Shown here piece by piece: positions 46,110 through 58,389 of a stretch of 64,000 bases of DNA. The notes beneath the pieces were generated by a model. It was given only the letters and a program-made list of their open reading frames with translations, made no database searches and was not told the DNA's origin. Position 1 is the first letter of the stretch. Each line of letters starts with the position of its first letter. This stretch comes from Ancylostoma caninum (lineage: Eukaryota; Nematoda; Chromadorea; Rhabditida; Ancylostomatidae): NCBI GenBank assembly GCA_037903475.1, contig JBAJFG010000514.1, forward strand, positions 460,261-524,260, in the 5' to 3' direction. A program made the position numbers and the translations under genes.

Positions 46110-47610
46110 GGGCATCGAATCCAATATTATTCTTCCAAAAACTGTGAGGTTGTTTCATTTTTTCTGTACCACTCAACTACTGCAGTGTTCAAAATTGTCT
46201 ACTCCTTTGTCGCTTCAGAAACAATGCCAGACAGGACCAGTTCGGAGCTTCACGTGTGAGTTTTTATAGTTCTTGACTAGAGGTGTAACTTTTCCCAAAA
46301 AAAAATTGTGCACTTCTAGATGGTCGGTGTCTGATGACTATGTGAATGCTGGAGCCAGTGTCTATTTTAAATCTTGTCATTTTGTGTTTATTACTAATCC
46401 ATGTGGTTGCCAGGTTAGTAGAATTCTATTCAAGGCCCATTGAAAGTCCTGCATCCGACAAAGAAAAGTCTGCATAATTCAACTTATTTCATTTGAGGGA
46501 AGAACAAGTACATAATTACCTATGCAGGAGGTAGAGCACCACATGCAAGTGCAGCCATCACATACTTTCACTTACAACTCAAAATTTGTGTCAATTACAA
46601 TTAGAACTTTTCAGTGACAAACTAGATTGTTTAACCAGGAAAAGACTGCCACACGTCTCAACTTTCCATATAAAGGACAGGATTTCTGATTCTGGAGAGT
46701 CAACATATAATATGACGACTTCCCTCGCAAAATAATGAAGTGAAACAAATTTGAGTCATAACTATGATGTCATCTTGTTACGTGGTTGTTACAGTAAGTA
46801 TCTACTAATGTGAAAGCAGTGAGTACGGGAGCTGCCCACGGGCTTCCAGAAAGCGCTCTGCCCGTCAAATATTGGTTGCGCGGCTAGTCCACGTTCAGTC
46901 AGAAGCTGAGCGCCCGCGCACCCAATTGCTGACAGATTTTCATCCCTCAAGCTACCCGTCAGATTTAGGCAAGCTTCTGGTCTTCTGAAAGCGCCTGGGC
47001 GCACGCTTTTATTTTGGCCCAGATGGAATTTGTTCGCCTTCTACAGGTACACAGATCGGACCCTATGAAAGAGACAGCCCCTTAATGTTGTATTCACTGC
47101 TCTTCAATAAACTCTTCTGTTTTTTCTTCTTTGAAGAAGCGAATGAACAGTGAATAGTGGCAAGTCCTCAATGCTATAGCGATCAGGAGTGCGACTCGAC
47201 TTCCAAACCAAATTTTTTCCTCCGCTGGACTACTTCTATTCAGACTAGTATCCTGCACGATTGAACAACACCTACTTGACTTGCCGAACTACTCAATGCA
47301 TAGTCGCAACACCTGCATATGCTGAGTAGCTAGTGACACACCTAGGCGACCAGGAGGAGACCACCACACGTCAGCCCACCACAACACGTCAGATCCAGAG
47401 ATGTGGCCTTGTGAACCAGTAGCCAACTAGAAGAGTTCATCGAAGTTTATTGAAGAAGCGAAAAGACAATGAATACAAAATGAAGTGACTAGCCCTATTA
47501 TAGGGCCTGGTCGTGATACTTGTAAACAAACAGCGGACAATTTCCATCTGGATCAAAACTACACCCAACGATCAGCGTTAAACTAAATAATCTACCCCTT
47601 GGGTCACAAA
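46110..47610. other. Spacer with a G+C-rich inverted repeat
   Basis: At 46863-46890 and 46908-46937, GTCA-ATTGG-TGCGCGG blocks form an inverted pair. AGAAAGCGCTCTGCCC and GAAAGCGCCTGGGCGC are related direct blocks. No gene was identified. Confidence 0.45.
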
Positions 47611-47615
47611 AGTCC

Positions 47616-47879
47616 ATGTGGAGAAGAGGTCCTGGCAGAGGAAGATCACAGAATACAGGAAACCAGAGGCATCCAACTGATTGCGCATGTATCGTACCTA
47701 TGCCAATGGCTCAATACGAAAGAAGTAGGGAAGAATGGGAAGAAAAGAAGCCGAACCGTTATCATTTTACAACATTAACTCTAGAATGGTCAAAATGGTT
47801 CGAGGCTGTTGTAGCTAAAATCCATAGCGGACTGCATGAAGAATTCAAACACAGCCGAAAACTGACTGAAGAGCGTTGA
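47616..47879 (+). CDS. Hypothetical 87-residue ORF
   Basis: Starts at an ATG with an Arg/Gly-rich N-terminus (MWRRGPGRGRSQ), then a more protein-like half (NRYHFTTLTLEWSKWFEAVV) with amphipathic helical character, ending in charged residues. No family is recognised. It could be a small exon, a retroelement gag fragment or chance. No second LTR was found in the window. No obvious splice signals were confirmed. Confidence 0.25.
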   Translation: MWRRGPGRGRSQNTGNQRHPTDCACIVPMPMAQYERSREEWEEKKPNRYHFTTLTLEWSKWFEAVVAKIHSGLHEEFKHSRKLTEER

Positions 47880-48374
47880 GAAACTCCCAGCATGCTTTGC
47901 CTCTTAGCTATGTATGTATGCACGTGGACTTATAAGAGAGCGTCAACTAAGAGTTCGTTAACTCTCATGTTGAAGGACGAGCGCTAGTGCAAAAAGTAGC
48001 GGCAGCGCAAATTAGAAGAATATGCAGCTCTAGATGAACCCAATAGCTAGACAGGTCCGAGTTTGTGGCGATCCCCTTTCAGGTTCAATAGATGTAAAAA
48101 AAGTGAGTACCTTGTGTCATTGATCTCATGGTCCATTATGAGTCACAGTGCGGCTTGGCCCGCCTTCCGGTATAAAAGTGATATTTTTATTTAGTTCGGA
48201 AAGCACCTTGCCCTACGAATGTGAGTATCCCAAAACATGAAGAGAGCATAGCTCACATTAGACAAAGACAATTCAAGTGGGATGTAACTGTAAAGAGGGG
48301 TTTATGAAGTGGAAGTACGAATAAATGCAATATTTCCGAGGTGGCTTGATCAAATATAATAGATAAGAATTTTG

Positions 48375-48530
48375 CATTGGCTCGTGTTTGACTCTTTATT
48401 TTTGTTTTTGATTTTTATGCCTCTTTTTTTGCTTATTCAATATTAGGATTAGTATTTTTCCGGATTAGAGTGGCGCAGAACCCACTTCCTTTCCCACGTC
48501 CTCCTCCCCGCCCAACACTATTTCAAAAGG
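48375..48530 (+). mobile_element. Diverged hAT-like MITE copy
   Basis: TTTATTTTTG, an A+T-rich middle, GATTAGAGTGGCGCAG, CCCACTTCC, TTTCCCACGTCC and CCCCGCCCAACACT follow the family order with many changes. Confidence 0.35.
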
Positions 48531-48705
48531 TTCAAGGTGGTGCAGGCTTTAACACTCTAACATTAATTTCAAGTTCATTCCAATTTTTAGGGACCACTAC
48601 GGCTACCTAGCACATGCATGGGCAGCCTGCTTTCCTTCGTCTTCTTTCAGATGTCTTCACTACCTACTGGAGCATAAACAGGTGGAAATTAACTGGCAAC
48701 TACTG

Positions 48706-48941
48706 ATGATTACCGTTAAGTTCAAACTCATGGGATGATGAACAACCGGAACTGATTCGATGTAAGGCTCTGCATTCAAATCCTTTCTATTGAAGTGCTG
48801 CCTCTTTTTGAAGGCAATGGAATCAAATATAACTGGGATGCTCTTCCCAACTACAGCGAGCGATAAAGCTTGTCGCTCGGAATTGACGAACATATAGACA
48901 TCTTTATTGCGCTCGCTACCATTGCAAATAAAATTTCCCAT
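48706..48941 (-). pseudogene. Exon-like ORF in an inverted duplication
   Basis: The minus strand from the ATG at 48941 reads MGNFICNGSERNKDVYMFVN..., then SLAVVGKSIPVIFDSIAFKK and a KRQHFNRKDLN segment, with a possible splice donor (G/GTAATC) near 48708. The first ~35 codons recur on the plus strand at 49752-49858 (RNKDIYMFVNSERE, then ALSLAVVGK), with most differences silent or conservative. That pattern suggests real coding ancestry. A TGA just upstream in both copies means the ORF cannot extend 5' without splicing. No family recognised. Confidence 0.3.
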
Positions 48942-48990
48942 CCGAAATGGTCAGAATCTTTGACTTTCCGACTTGAGAAAATTCACGTCG
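48826..48990. repeat. Left arm of ~160 bp inverted repeat
   Basis: Pairs with 49705-49866 in reverse complement; shared blocks include CCCAACTAC, AGCGAGCGATAAAGCTT, CGGAATTGACGAACATATAG and GACTTTCCGACTTGAGA. The spacer between the arms is about 710 bp. Confidence 0.85.
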
Positions 48991-49704
48991 TTTCACACAT
49001 TAAGTTGAATGTGGAGAGATTACAGAATGTGTAGAGTAGCGACGAAGGTAGTATTAAAGAGGATTTATGCTTATCGTCACGGCAAGATTTGATCATATAA
49101 TACTCCTAGGACGAGCGATTTTACAGGAAACAAAGAGGAAGTAGGCAAGAATTCTTCACTAACCAAAACCTCAACGTCCAAGTGATTGGAAGAAAGTAAA
49201 ACTTGAATATTACTACATAAATTAAAGAGTACACAAAAGTTCCAAGTAAATTTCATGGAACTCTCATAAACTCCTTTGAAGACAAAGATTCCTTGTCTAT
49301 AGATGAGAAATTAAATTTTCTTTAGCATATTCTCCAACTCCCATTCACTAAAGATTCCCCGAAAAAGTGAATGATTCAAGGAAAAGATTTATTTCGAAAG
49401 TTCCAACGGTGACAACATGGACAACACGCCTTGTGCGTTAGGTCATGGTCGAGAAATTGCGAAAAATGAAGTATTGATTTCAGCAGAAAAAATTGAATTG
49501 CCTGACATGTGGCTAATCAATCTAGCGTTAATTAAAAGCCGTTGTTGAGAAGTCAGAGGAGGAAGTTTAGAGTAGAGACGTTTTCTTTACAAAAATAGCC
49601 GTGGGAGTTCAATCCCATCTTCACATCATCTAAACTGCTCTTGGGACAGAAATACTATCATTTTGGAAAAAAAAATAGTGCCTTTCAACCTAATATGTGA
49701 AACA
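48991..49704. other. Interior of the inverted repeat, no gene
   Basis: A+T-rich sequence without an ORF above 60 codons. No transposase motif. Confidence 0.5.
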
Positions 49705-49866
49705 ACTAAAATTCTCTCAAGTCGGAAAGTCAGAGATTCTGACCAATTCGGATGGAAAAATTTACTCGCAAAGATAGAGAGCGCAATAAAGATATCTATA
49801 TGTTCGTCAATTCCGAGCGAGAAGCTTTATCGCTCGCCGTAGTTGGGAAGTTCATCCAGTTAAATT
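49705..49866. repeat. Right arm of ~160 bp inverted repeat
   Basis: Counterpart of 48826-48990. The outer edges differ, and no target duplication was found, so it is unclear whether this is a TIR element or an inverted segmental duplication. Confidence 0.85.
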
Positions 49867-49869
49867 TAG

Positions 49870-51769
49870 TAGGAAGCTGAAGAATAAGCATCAAAAGTTG
49901 ATTTTTTTTGTAAATAAATGTTGTATCTATTGCAGTTGCGCGGCCAAAAAAAAACAATTAGAACGAGAACAAGCAAACATCTCAAGGAGTGAACGAAAAT
50001 TGAAAAACAGACAATGTCTCATGATTCTCAAACAAAGTTTCAAACCACACATCACCTCGGCCCTTCGAACCATAGGCTAGAAAAAAAAACAAACACGAAT
50101 TTTCTAAAATATGGCAGGATAAAAAATACGGCAGAGGGGAGACGCATGCATCCATCATACTACTAGTGTGCCTGGATTCGTTGACAAGATGTCATAAATC
50201 CAAAGTGCATCATTAACAGCTCGTAAATTTTGCGTTTTCGGCGCATATATTTCAGGAGACGACCTCGAATCTAACGACTGTCTTGAGTGCGAGGTCCAGT
50301 GAGTCAGCCATTGCAAACGTTGGTTATTTTAACGGTGCAGGGATAACTGTTGAGAGACTGGCTAGACCACGTCAGTTCAGCTTCACACTAGGCTAAATCG
50401 AATCTTGTCTAGTAATCTCGCCTGTCTAATCTTGTTGAATAAGTCTCAGTTGATAGCGACTTATCCCGAACTCTGATGGCAGGTACACATTTTTTTTTGG
50501 TGCAGAGCGGGCAAAAAGCAGCCAATAGTTCCTTCGATTGCTATTTTTGAGAAAGAAGAAACATGGACAGGTGTGAAGGGATGGAGAATAAATAACCTGA
50601 GTTCTTTAGCGTAGCAGACTGGTCAAGGGCACTGCACGAAGGAGAAGGAAACATCGAGACGGGAGAAATTGTTGAGAAGTTACATAGAGCTGAAGTGACA
50701 GCGGGCAAGCCAAAAACATAAGAAATGTGAATGGCTATTGAAAAAATATATTGATGATTGGTGTGGATTACAGTGGGCCTCAACTATTGCAGCCTGGGAA
50801 AAGGAGTAGAAGGGCTAAGAAGTGGGTGAGTCGGAAGTGTAGGCTAATGTCAAGTTTGAAGCATTGTAGCATGTTCTCTGAGCCCCTGCAAGGGAACAGC
50901 TTTAAATATTTGCTGTGAAACACGTATAAGCACTGGTGATTAACAATCGCTGATTGCAGGTTCTGATCCCTTCCCATGGTGAAATTGGTCGTGAGATTAG
51001 TCAAAATCTTGAACTTGTATTTTAAGAAAACCAGCAGAACGATCAATTCTGTCTCGAAATTATTTGATACTTTGCTTCGGCGCCGTCCAGATTGTTAGAT
51101 GGAATCTCTGCTTTCATCAAATAGAGCGAAAAATCATTCTTAGTCTTGATATGTTATAACTGCATATTTTGTGATGGTAGTCCTGAGGTACAGGGATCAA
51201 ATCCGGGAACAGTGATGGTTACAAGTTCAGAAATACGATAGGCTTCACAGCAATTCTGTAGACGAAGCATTCACATATGCTGTGGATTTGTTTCCAGTTT
51301 GTATTTCAAACAAACGGAAAAATTTCGTAACTTACACTTTTTCGAAGTTCAACTGAAATGAAATTTTTGCCCAGCTTCAACGGTTTCCTCCAGCCTTTGG
51401 CTCTAGCTGTTACCGAAAGTGCGGATATGGCGGTTGGAGTGGAATATTGAATTTGTCGAATTTAAATATATTATGTTCAGAGGAAAAAAGTGGAAGAAGC
51501 GGCATCCAAGACAGATTTTCATCGTCAACTTTGTTTTCCCAGTGAACCATGAATTCTATAGCAATATTCCAACGCATAGGTACAGCGCCGATTCTCTCTT
51601 CTCAAAACTGCGCAAGCTGCTATTCGACGAATAGAGGGATAAATTTTCAAAAATAATAGGAATCAACGAATTCTTTTTAGCCTAAAAAGAAAATGAGGAG
51701 TAGGACCAGATCAGAGAACGACAGCCAGGAGAATGTTTGGGACAGGAAAAAAGTTGAAAAACCTGTATG
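49870..51769. other. Spacer without a recognisable gene
   Basis: Unassigned ORFs of 60-88 codons only. The right limit is the TA before the foldback mariner. Confidence 0.45.
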
Positions 51770-51771
51770 TA

Positions 51772-52641
51772 TTTAGTTGCATGGAAAGCAACTGGTACTT
51801 TGGAGCGTTGCAAAAAATTATTTTCTCGTAAAGAAAGAACATTAATAAGTGATATGTTTGCTATTTTGTTCGATTACCTTTGCCATCTCTCTGGTACCTC
51901 TCTCGTAGAATTTCTGGTCTTTTTCAACGAAAACTGGGCTAGGTTGGACATGATATCCACATCTTCGGTGAAATTTTTCCCGTCTAATTAGTTCCGCAAC
52001 GATGGAAATGAGTGGTAGAAGTCAGATGGCGCAAGATTAGGGCTATATAGTGGATACGATATCAATCCTCAACCAAGCTCCAACGCCAAGTCGCCAAAGA
52101 TGTATGCTGCCTAGCATTGTCTGGATGGAGCACTGTTTTTTGGGACTAAAAAGGTGTGACATATGTGGTGTATTTTCTGATTTTTCTGATGTAATGAAAT
52201 TAGATGAAGCTATCTAAAAAAATCTACCAGAGCTAGAGACTCGCGAAGGAGTAGTGTTCCACCAAGACAATGCCTGACCGCGTACATGTTTGGCGACTCG
52301 GCAAAATTTATCGGAGCTTGCTTGGGAAATGATGTTGCATCCATCATATAGCCCTCATCTTGCGCCATCTGGCCACTACTTATTTCCAGAACTGCTTGAA
52401 TCTGGAAACATGCACCGAAGATGATGGTATCAAATTTCATGTAGCCTGTATTATATGAAGCATTTTTGATGAAAAAGGCCAAAAGTTCTATGAGAGAGGA
52501 ATTTTGAAATTACCAGAAAGATGGCAAAAGGTACGTAATCAAACAAAATCGAAAATATGCCATTGTTTAATGCTCCTTCATTATGGAAAATGATTTTTTT
52601 TGCAGCGCTTGAAAATCCCAAATACCTTCCGAGCAACCCAA
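51772..52641. mobile_element. Foldback made of two inverted mariner 3' halves
   Basis: From 51772 to about 52137, the minus strand matches the 3' half of the mariner at 5011-6291, from the HQDNARPH region to the terminal repeat. From about 52140 to 52641, the plus strand matches the same half, starting a little further 5' (near the GGACTACAAAGGTG block). Both outer ends are mariner terminal repeats (TTTAGTTGCATGGAAAGCAA left; its degenerate counterpart, ending GAGCAACCCAA, right), and both are flanked by TA (51770-51771; 52642-52643). Both halves carry stops and indels and neither is coding. Confidence 0.85.
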
Positions 52642-52649
52642 TAAAATAA

Positions 52650-53405
52650 GTGACGTTGAGCAGGGTTCTTTGTTCATGTCGTTTTCTTCAAAGCTTCTCC
52701 TCAGTTTCCAAACCTGTTCTGCTCATAGGCTAGCCCTGGCTCTCTCACCTTGTGGGAGCAACTTGAACCACAGCAATCACTTCATCTTGTGACGTGAGAC
52801 GTTCCGGGCTGTGGCTCCTCATAAAAGACCATATCTCCAGATTCGAAGCAAGTGGAGCAGTAGTGTACTGTGAAATATTTGACCACTCTCATTTTGTATG
52901 TTGTTATTGACCCCAGTGCTTGCAGGTGCTGCAGAGTACATAGCTCAAAGCAGAGAATGGGTCAAAAACATTCTTTCACATGTGAAGGCGTAACTGCAGC
53001 GATAAGCACTCTCTGGTCCATCGACATCCACAGTGTGATACTTTGTAGGATCTCTCACTATGTCAGCAGGCCATGCCTAGTCGAATCATCAGCAATAGGG
53101 AATATGAGAATTTTAAAAAAAATCCTCAACCTATTAATATGCGGAAACGGTGAAACTGAGGTTCTAATTGTCTATATCAGTTCCGATTGAGGGTATGCTC
53201 ATGGTAAGCATCTGCACGGAACCCCAAGCATAAGACCTCAACCCATTCCCTTATGGTGTTCCGGTAGCTCCTTCTCAGGCTGGGATGTAAGAAAAACTCT
53301 GCGCTACAAACTCATGAGTGTGCCAAAAAAGGAAAAGAGTGGAGCGACATCAATGATAGCGTGGGACGTGAAAATGGCGTTTTCGGGATGACTATGTAGT
53401 TCAGG
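52650..53405. other. Spacer without a recognisable gene
   Basis: A 106-codon plus-strand ORF (52870-53190) has no recognisable motif. Confidence 0.45.
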
Positions 53406-53490
53406 GGGGAAAGCCACTTCCCCTTGGCAGTCAAGCTCCACCCACTCCAATTGTTCCGGGTCACCTGCGGTAATATGAGCCAATTTTGAG
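53406..53490 (+). repeat. Diverged interspersed repeat, copy 2
   Basis: Partner of 18106-18193: AAGCTCCACCCAC then GAGCCAATTTTGAG. Confidence 0.45.
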
Positions 53491-53584
53491 CGGGTCAGTC
53501 GAATTTGTGGTGACATTTGTAAGTTTCAACCACAGAGGGAATCTAAGTGAAGCAGGTGTCGGAAAAGTTTTTTTTTCTCAATGC

Positions 53585-53655
53585 CTCCAATTTAAGAAAA
53601 AAAGGGAAGGGAAGAAAAGAGGAAGAAAGAAAAAAAACAGAACATAAAAAAGCTC
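53585..53655 (+). repeat. Polypurine tract
   Basis: About 50 bp of almost only A and G (AAGGGAAGGGAAGAAAAGAG), broken once by a C. Simple-sequence DNA with triplex potential. Confidence 0.85.
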
Positions 53656-54476
53656 CATGACGGAGCAAAAAGAGAACCTTCTAATGGTCATACACATTAG
53701 GTGAAATATTCAAATTTAGAGCACAAACAAGCAATTTAAAAACGACAAGAACTAATTCGACAACGCTATACATCATACATGGTAATCTGCCATAACTACG
53801 TTTTTACTTGATTAAAAGCCTATCCATATCTCATTTTACGTTACGGTATGTCAGCGCCATCAACGAAACAAACACCGACTAATGAGCGTGAATATCTATT
53901 TGAAAAACGTGAAAAAACTTATGTGCGCAGCGACGTGAGAGGTTTCTACTGACAGCTTCTCATCTAACAAGTCATGAGCAAATGCTCTAGGGGCTAGATA
54001 TGTACATACATATAGATGTTCCAGACAAAGATTTTTGCACGGAAAAGCAACAGGAGCTGAGAGCTGCTTGTCTAGTCATCTGGAAAAATCTTGTCCTTCA
54101 AGTTACTCACCAGCAGCTCTATTCCAAAGCACTATGTAGAGCAGTATCAATGAGTTAACTACAACAATGGAGCCGTCACATGCCTGATAATTAGTATGCC
54201 CACACGCCGGAAAACTAACTCAAAGATTTAGAAAAACTTTGCATGAGCATGAAATAGAGAAAGTTATACAATTGCACGGAAAATTGCATGCAATTGAGTG
54301 AAAAAGAAAATTGACTCTCCATGAGAGAAAGGCTCGAATTTGTGAGTGGTGCGCACAATCTGAACGACCAGGTACAAAGCCGAACTCGATAGTAGATATT
54401 GATAAGACATTGTGCGTAAAATCATCACCAGCATTATTAAACAACGATTACAAATATTGATAGAGGAAGATGGTGA
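53656..54476. other. Spacer without a recognisable gene
   Basis: Only chance-length ORFs. Confidence 0.45.
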
Positions 54477-54510
54477 GGAGGTGGGGGGGGGGGGGAGGGG
54501 GAGGGAATGG
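54477..54510 (+). repeat. G-run tract with quadruplex potential
   Basis: A run of about 13 G, then A, then five G, A, and three G. Intramolecular G-quadruplex formation on the plus strand is plausible. Confidence 0.85.
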
Positions 54511-54579
54511 GCATGTTGTTGCGTTAGAATTTGGTACTCTCTGAACTGAATTTTGGTCGTCACTCAGAACCCTATAAAC

Positions 54580-54860
54580 GAGTTGCACGCCCAGCTTGGC
54601 CCCAAAACAACTTGCGAACAACCTTTACCTAGCAAATCCTTGTCAACAAGCTTCTCGTCATCATGAAATCCAATAACAAGCTGCCGACGGCCATTTTTGA
54701 CAACATGTCGACAAGAAAAAGAGAGTGCAAGTTGTCGACGAGCTTTCGGACCGACATATTATAGACAAGATCCGGGGGAAAAAAGTTGTCGACAAGCTTT
54801 GGGGCGAGCCAGTTTCGCCAAATTCTTGTCAACAGGTTGTTTTTGGGTTTCTGAGCCATT
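54580..54860 (+). repeat. Interspersed repeat rich in AAGTTGTCGACAAGCTTT, copy 2
   Basis: Partner of 19493-19800, with AAGTTGTCGACGAGCTTTCG at about 54730 and AAGTTGTCGACAAGCTTTGG at about 54784 as internal repeats. Overlapping ORFs on both strands follow from the repeat. Confidence 0.65.
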
Positions 54861-54869
54861 GCCAGAAGA

Positions 54870-57420
54870 GATGATAGCATTTCTTCGCAGTGCCCCCTGC
54901 AGGCACCGACAAGCCGTTTGCAGAAAACGCACAGAGAGGCTTGCCTTGATTGAATAGTTTTAATTACACATCTGGGATTAGTGCAGTATGAAAGCGCATC
55001 CATGGAATTGTCCGCGAACGTTCCACAGAATCAGCGGCAGAGGCACCACATTTGTACTTTCACCTCCCGGAAACGTAAAGCTGACCTTCAATCTAAGCGT
55101 TGGGCAATCGCTGCAAAATCAGAATCCACTATAAAAGGTACTGTCTAACCTCAGAATCGTTTCCAAGGTTTTTATTTGGGAGGAGAGTTGTGCAGACGCT
55201 GATCACAATTTCATATACTACTACTCATAAAAAAAGCAGAAAGATCTGTTTCTGAGCACCATCTTTTGTGGAGAATTAGGTGTACCTATGAGACATCTGC
55301 CACAGGTCTGTGGAGACGTAATATCGAGCGTTGCCCTCCTGGAACCTCTCAGGGGCAGATTTTCCAGGGAGCACGCTGAATTCCCCATAAGGTGAAGGGG
55401 CAAAAAACATTTCTCTCGCTTTTGTAGGGAACTGTGTACGAATACCATTGTGATTATCGTCTTCCAAAACTTCGTTCGATCTACTCGAGGAAGATTTTTT
55501 GGTGAGACATTGCCTTGGGACACCAGTTCCAGGCTATTCGACATCTTGCAATGCAATTTCTTCAGAGTTATGAAGCCACTTCCGTTTTGTTGCATTTGAA
55601 TTTCCTCAAATTAAGTGGAAAAAACCTGCAGAATCCTTGCAGTACAAGAATGCGCTACTCCTTATTGATGAGAGAGCTTCTTGGTACAATCCATCTCCTA
55701 GTTTTCCTCCAAACAACTAATAGGTGGGATCTAGAGTATTTCAGCTACATAGCACTACTAAGTCTAAAATAAGAGAAGGTCTTAATTCCGTTTGAATCTT
55801 TGTACTTTGGAATTTGATCCCCCTAGAGTGCCCTACAGATCGGGAGCAGCGATTTGAGAAGACTGACAAGAGGTGATAGATTTTCCCCCAATACCACAAG
55901 GGAGTACTTTGCGGGTTGGGGTGAAGATTGGAAGAAGAAATGCTGGCAGCCAGGATGACCGGCACATACATAGATTAATTGACAAGAGCGCTGAAGGAAT
56001 CGCAGAAAGAGTCAGATGGTTTGAAATATGGTTGGGCAAAGGGGCTAATGTCGTACGCATAAAAACGAACGTCAGTAATGAAACAATAGGGGAGCAACAC
56101 TTCGAAAGGAATGGATCTGATGAAATCGGTCACTTATCTTCACACTAATTTTTTTGGGTGGCAACATCAATGTGATGTATATGCCTCAGTTCTATGTTTT
56201 AGAACTGAAGCATATGCATGTAGTACTGGTGCAAATGCAAGGGTTCATTTCGTGCATAAATTTCTTTAAGAGTTTTTATTCGGTGAATTCGAGTTTCGGG
56301 GTTCAACGATGATGGCAACAACCTACAAGAAGATGTTTACAGACGGGGTTTCGACCTCATTTATACACATTAAATTATTTTCGGAACAGTTCCAATCAAA
56401 AATACGTCTTATTCTGCGTTCATACTAGGCGGTGAGAAATTGGCTGCTATCGACTGTGTTTTTTCGGCCAGCAAAAATGCGCTCAACCCGTCGGAAATCC
56501 TAACGCTGTGGTGATTAGTGGAGCGGCCTGCTATCCCGTTAATCAGTGAAAACAAGCCTGCATTCATGATAGACCCATGAATAAGCACTCGGATCATCAC
56601 AACCACTTCCCTGTTTACATTGATGAAATGTTTGGTTAGCGTATTTTCTCCGATGTGAAAGCGAGCGAAGTCTGAACACCCAAGCGGGGAATATTCCGAC
56701 CGCTCCGTCTGTCCCGCCTGTCATTATGCATCTTTTATTCACCAACTGCCCTCACCGTCGGTCGAGTATGAACGCAGTCTTACCAAAGGGTTCACTCATG
56801 CAGGACAGAATCGGGATGTTGCGGGACAAAAAGTCTCATTTTTGGATGTCTCCCGCTCTTCCTCGGGCGGGAGTTACCCTTTTGTCAGGCTGGACTCCCG
56901 CACCACTGTCTGAGAGACGTGAAATAATGAATAGAATTTTACACGACCCTTTCTAAGTTCTAATGTGTATATTCGAGTGTACTTTGTAAGCCCTCCCATT
57001 CTGATTGTTTCCCACTGTCACTTGGCAAAATCTGTTACCAGACAAGACGGCGTCCTCTCATCGACGAACCACTGATCAGCCGACCGCCACCACGTTACTG
57101 CTTTGATTGCAGACGGAGCCACAGCACTTCATAAGCTACATTTATTGTTCATCGGAGTCCGATCCGGGCTGATAACGAATGATACGTATCGATCTTCGAA
57201 TAACGAAGATCAATAAGCATCTTTTGTTATCCGACCGGATTGGACGCCGACGCACTATTAATATAGTTATATGCTATACGACTACGGAGCGTGGAGGGCT
57301 GCATAAGTCATTGCACATCGTTTAAAGGCTTAATTGTCTGCGGTGGTGAGATGTCTTTCGCCAAGGTAGGACTCATTTGATGGAGATGGATTTGGTCTAG
57401 TTTTGGCCCAAACACCAAAC
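54870..57420. other. Spacer with one hairpin and a partial MITE
   Basis: A 16 bp stem with one mismatch and a 5 nt loop is at 56179-56215. At 57007-57130, TTTCCCACTGTCAC, AAAATCTG and TGCAGACGGAG resemble the middle and right part of the 34303/43539 MITE family. ORFs at 55221-55595 (minus) and 55873-56148 (plus) have no recognised motif. Confidence 0.4.
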
Positions 57421-57624
57421 ATGCCCAGAAAACTTTCGAAATTGCGGAAAGATTTTATTGGAAATTTCCAGAGCAGAATTTCGGTGCCCCCAACTGCACC
57501 CGAGCCCGCAATTCCCGAACACAGTTGCTACGAGACCGTTTTTGGCAACAGTTTTGAGTGGAATGAAAAATGGGCTCGCATTCTTGACGACGATTATGAG
57601 TTGCATGTGCAGAATTCAAGATAA
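57421..57624 (+). CDS. Hypothetical 67-residue ORF
   Basis: Starts at the ATG at 57421 (MPRKLSKLRKDF), with a Pro-rich middle (VPPTAPEPAIPEH) and an acidic, aromatic C-terminal part (FEWNEKWARILDDDYELHV). The composition is protein-like. No family is recognised, and no splice context was confirmed. It could be a terminal exon, a pseudogene fragment or chance. Confidence 0.25.
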   Translation: MPRKLSKLRKDFIGNFQSRISVPPTAPEPAIPEHSCYETVFGNSFEWNEKWARILDDDYELHVQNSR

Positions 57625-58160
57625 TGTTTATAAGAGCACAAAACGAGGGTGTTCCAAAGATTGCATAGACAAGAAAACCTAGTCTTATGATTCGAAGGGC
57701 TTCTATGAATGCATAGGCAACTGAGTAAGTGAATGAATGTATTTTTGGTTTGATAGTGAATTAATGCAAAAATGAAAAAAGACAGTGTAAGATAGTGAAT
57801 TAATGCGTAATGCAAACGGCTTCTCATGCAGTTCTGGTCAGTTGAAGTTATGAATTTTTCTGGAACATTCGTTTGTTCGTTGGATTATTGTTTTCTTTTT
57901 TGTAATGCGCTGGATAGGCAAACTGGTAAAATTAAAAGGATTCTCGGGAAAAGACATCACTGACGTTTGGACGATGGTGTTTAATGGGGTTGTGAATGAA
58001 TCAGCTATCACCTGAACTTTTCCTCTATGTAGGCTAGATATGCTACAACATTGAAGAAGCGAAGCGTACATATCACGTCCGCGGTAACTACCCTATCAAT
58101 TTCTTCGAGAATGTCAACAGAGGCTACCGTAAGTGACTGTGGAATTTGAAACCAGGTACA
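57625..58160. other. Spacer without a recognisable gene
   Basis: Short GTGAATTAATGC repeats at about 57755 and 57795 only. Confidence 0.45.
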
Positions 58161-58164
58161 TACT

Positions 58165-58388
58165 CAGAAACTTTTGAGCAACGGTGCCGACCCAAACCGA
58201 ATCCTGGAACAGCGCCACTTCGCATTGCGAAGAGAGCGCGAAATAATCCATGTGTGGACTTCTCATGCGCTGTCGCCAATGGATAGTGGTGCCGGCCCGG
58301 GATCTTTACCGTCGCCGCGGTCAATTTCGTCACAGGCACCGGTGCCCGTTTGGGTGTGCACCGGTGCCCCAAAGTTTCTGAATAGTTC
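58165..58388. repeat. ~220 bp inverted-repeat unit
   Basis: TCAGAAACTTTTGAGCAACG, GTGCC and ACCCAAAC at 58167-58199 recur inverted at about 58345-58386, with GGTGCACC-like blocks. Probably a small MITE. The plus-strand 123-codon ORF over it is not convincing. Confidence 0.55.
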
Positions 58389-58389
58389 C

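Noticed and set aside
52210..52482. 90-codon minus-strand ORF
   Set aside because: Antisense shadow of the decayed mariner half, as is the similar ORF at 5760-6023.
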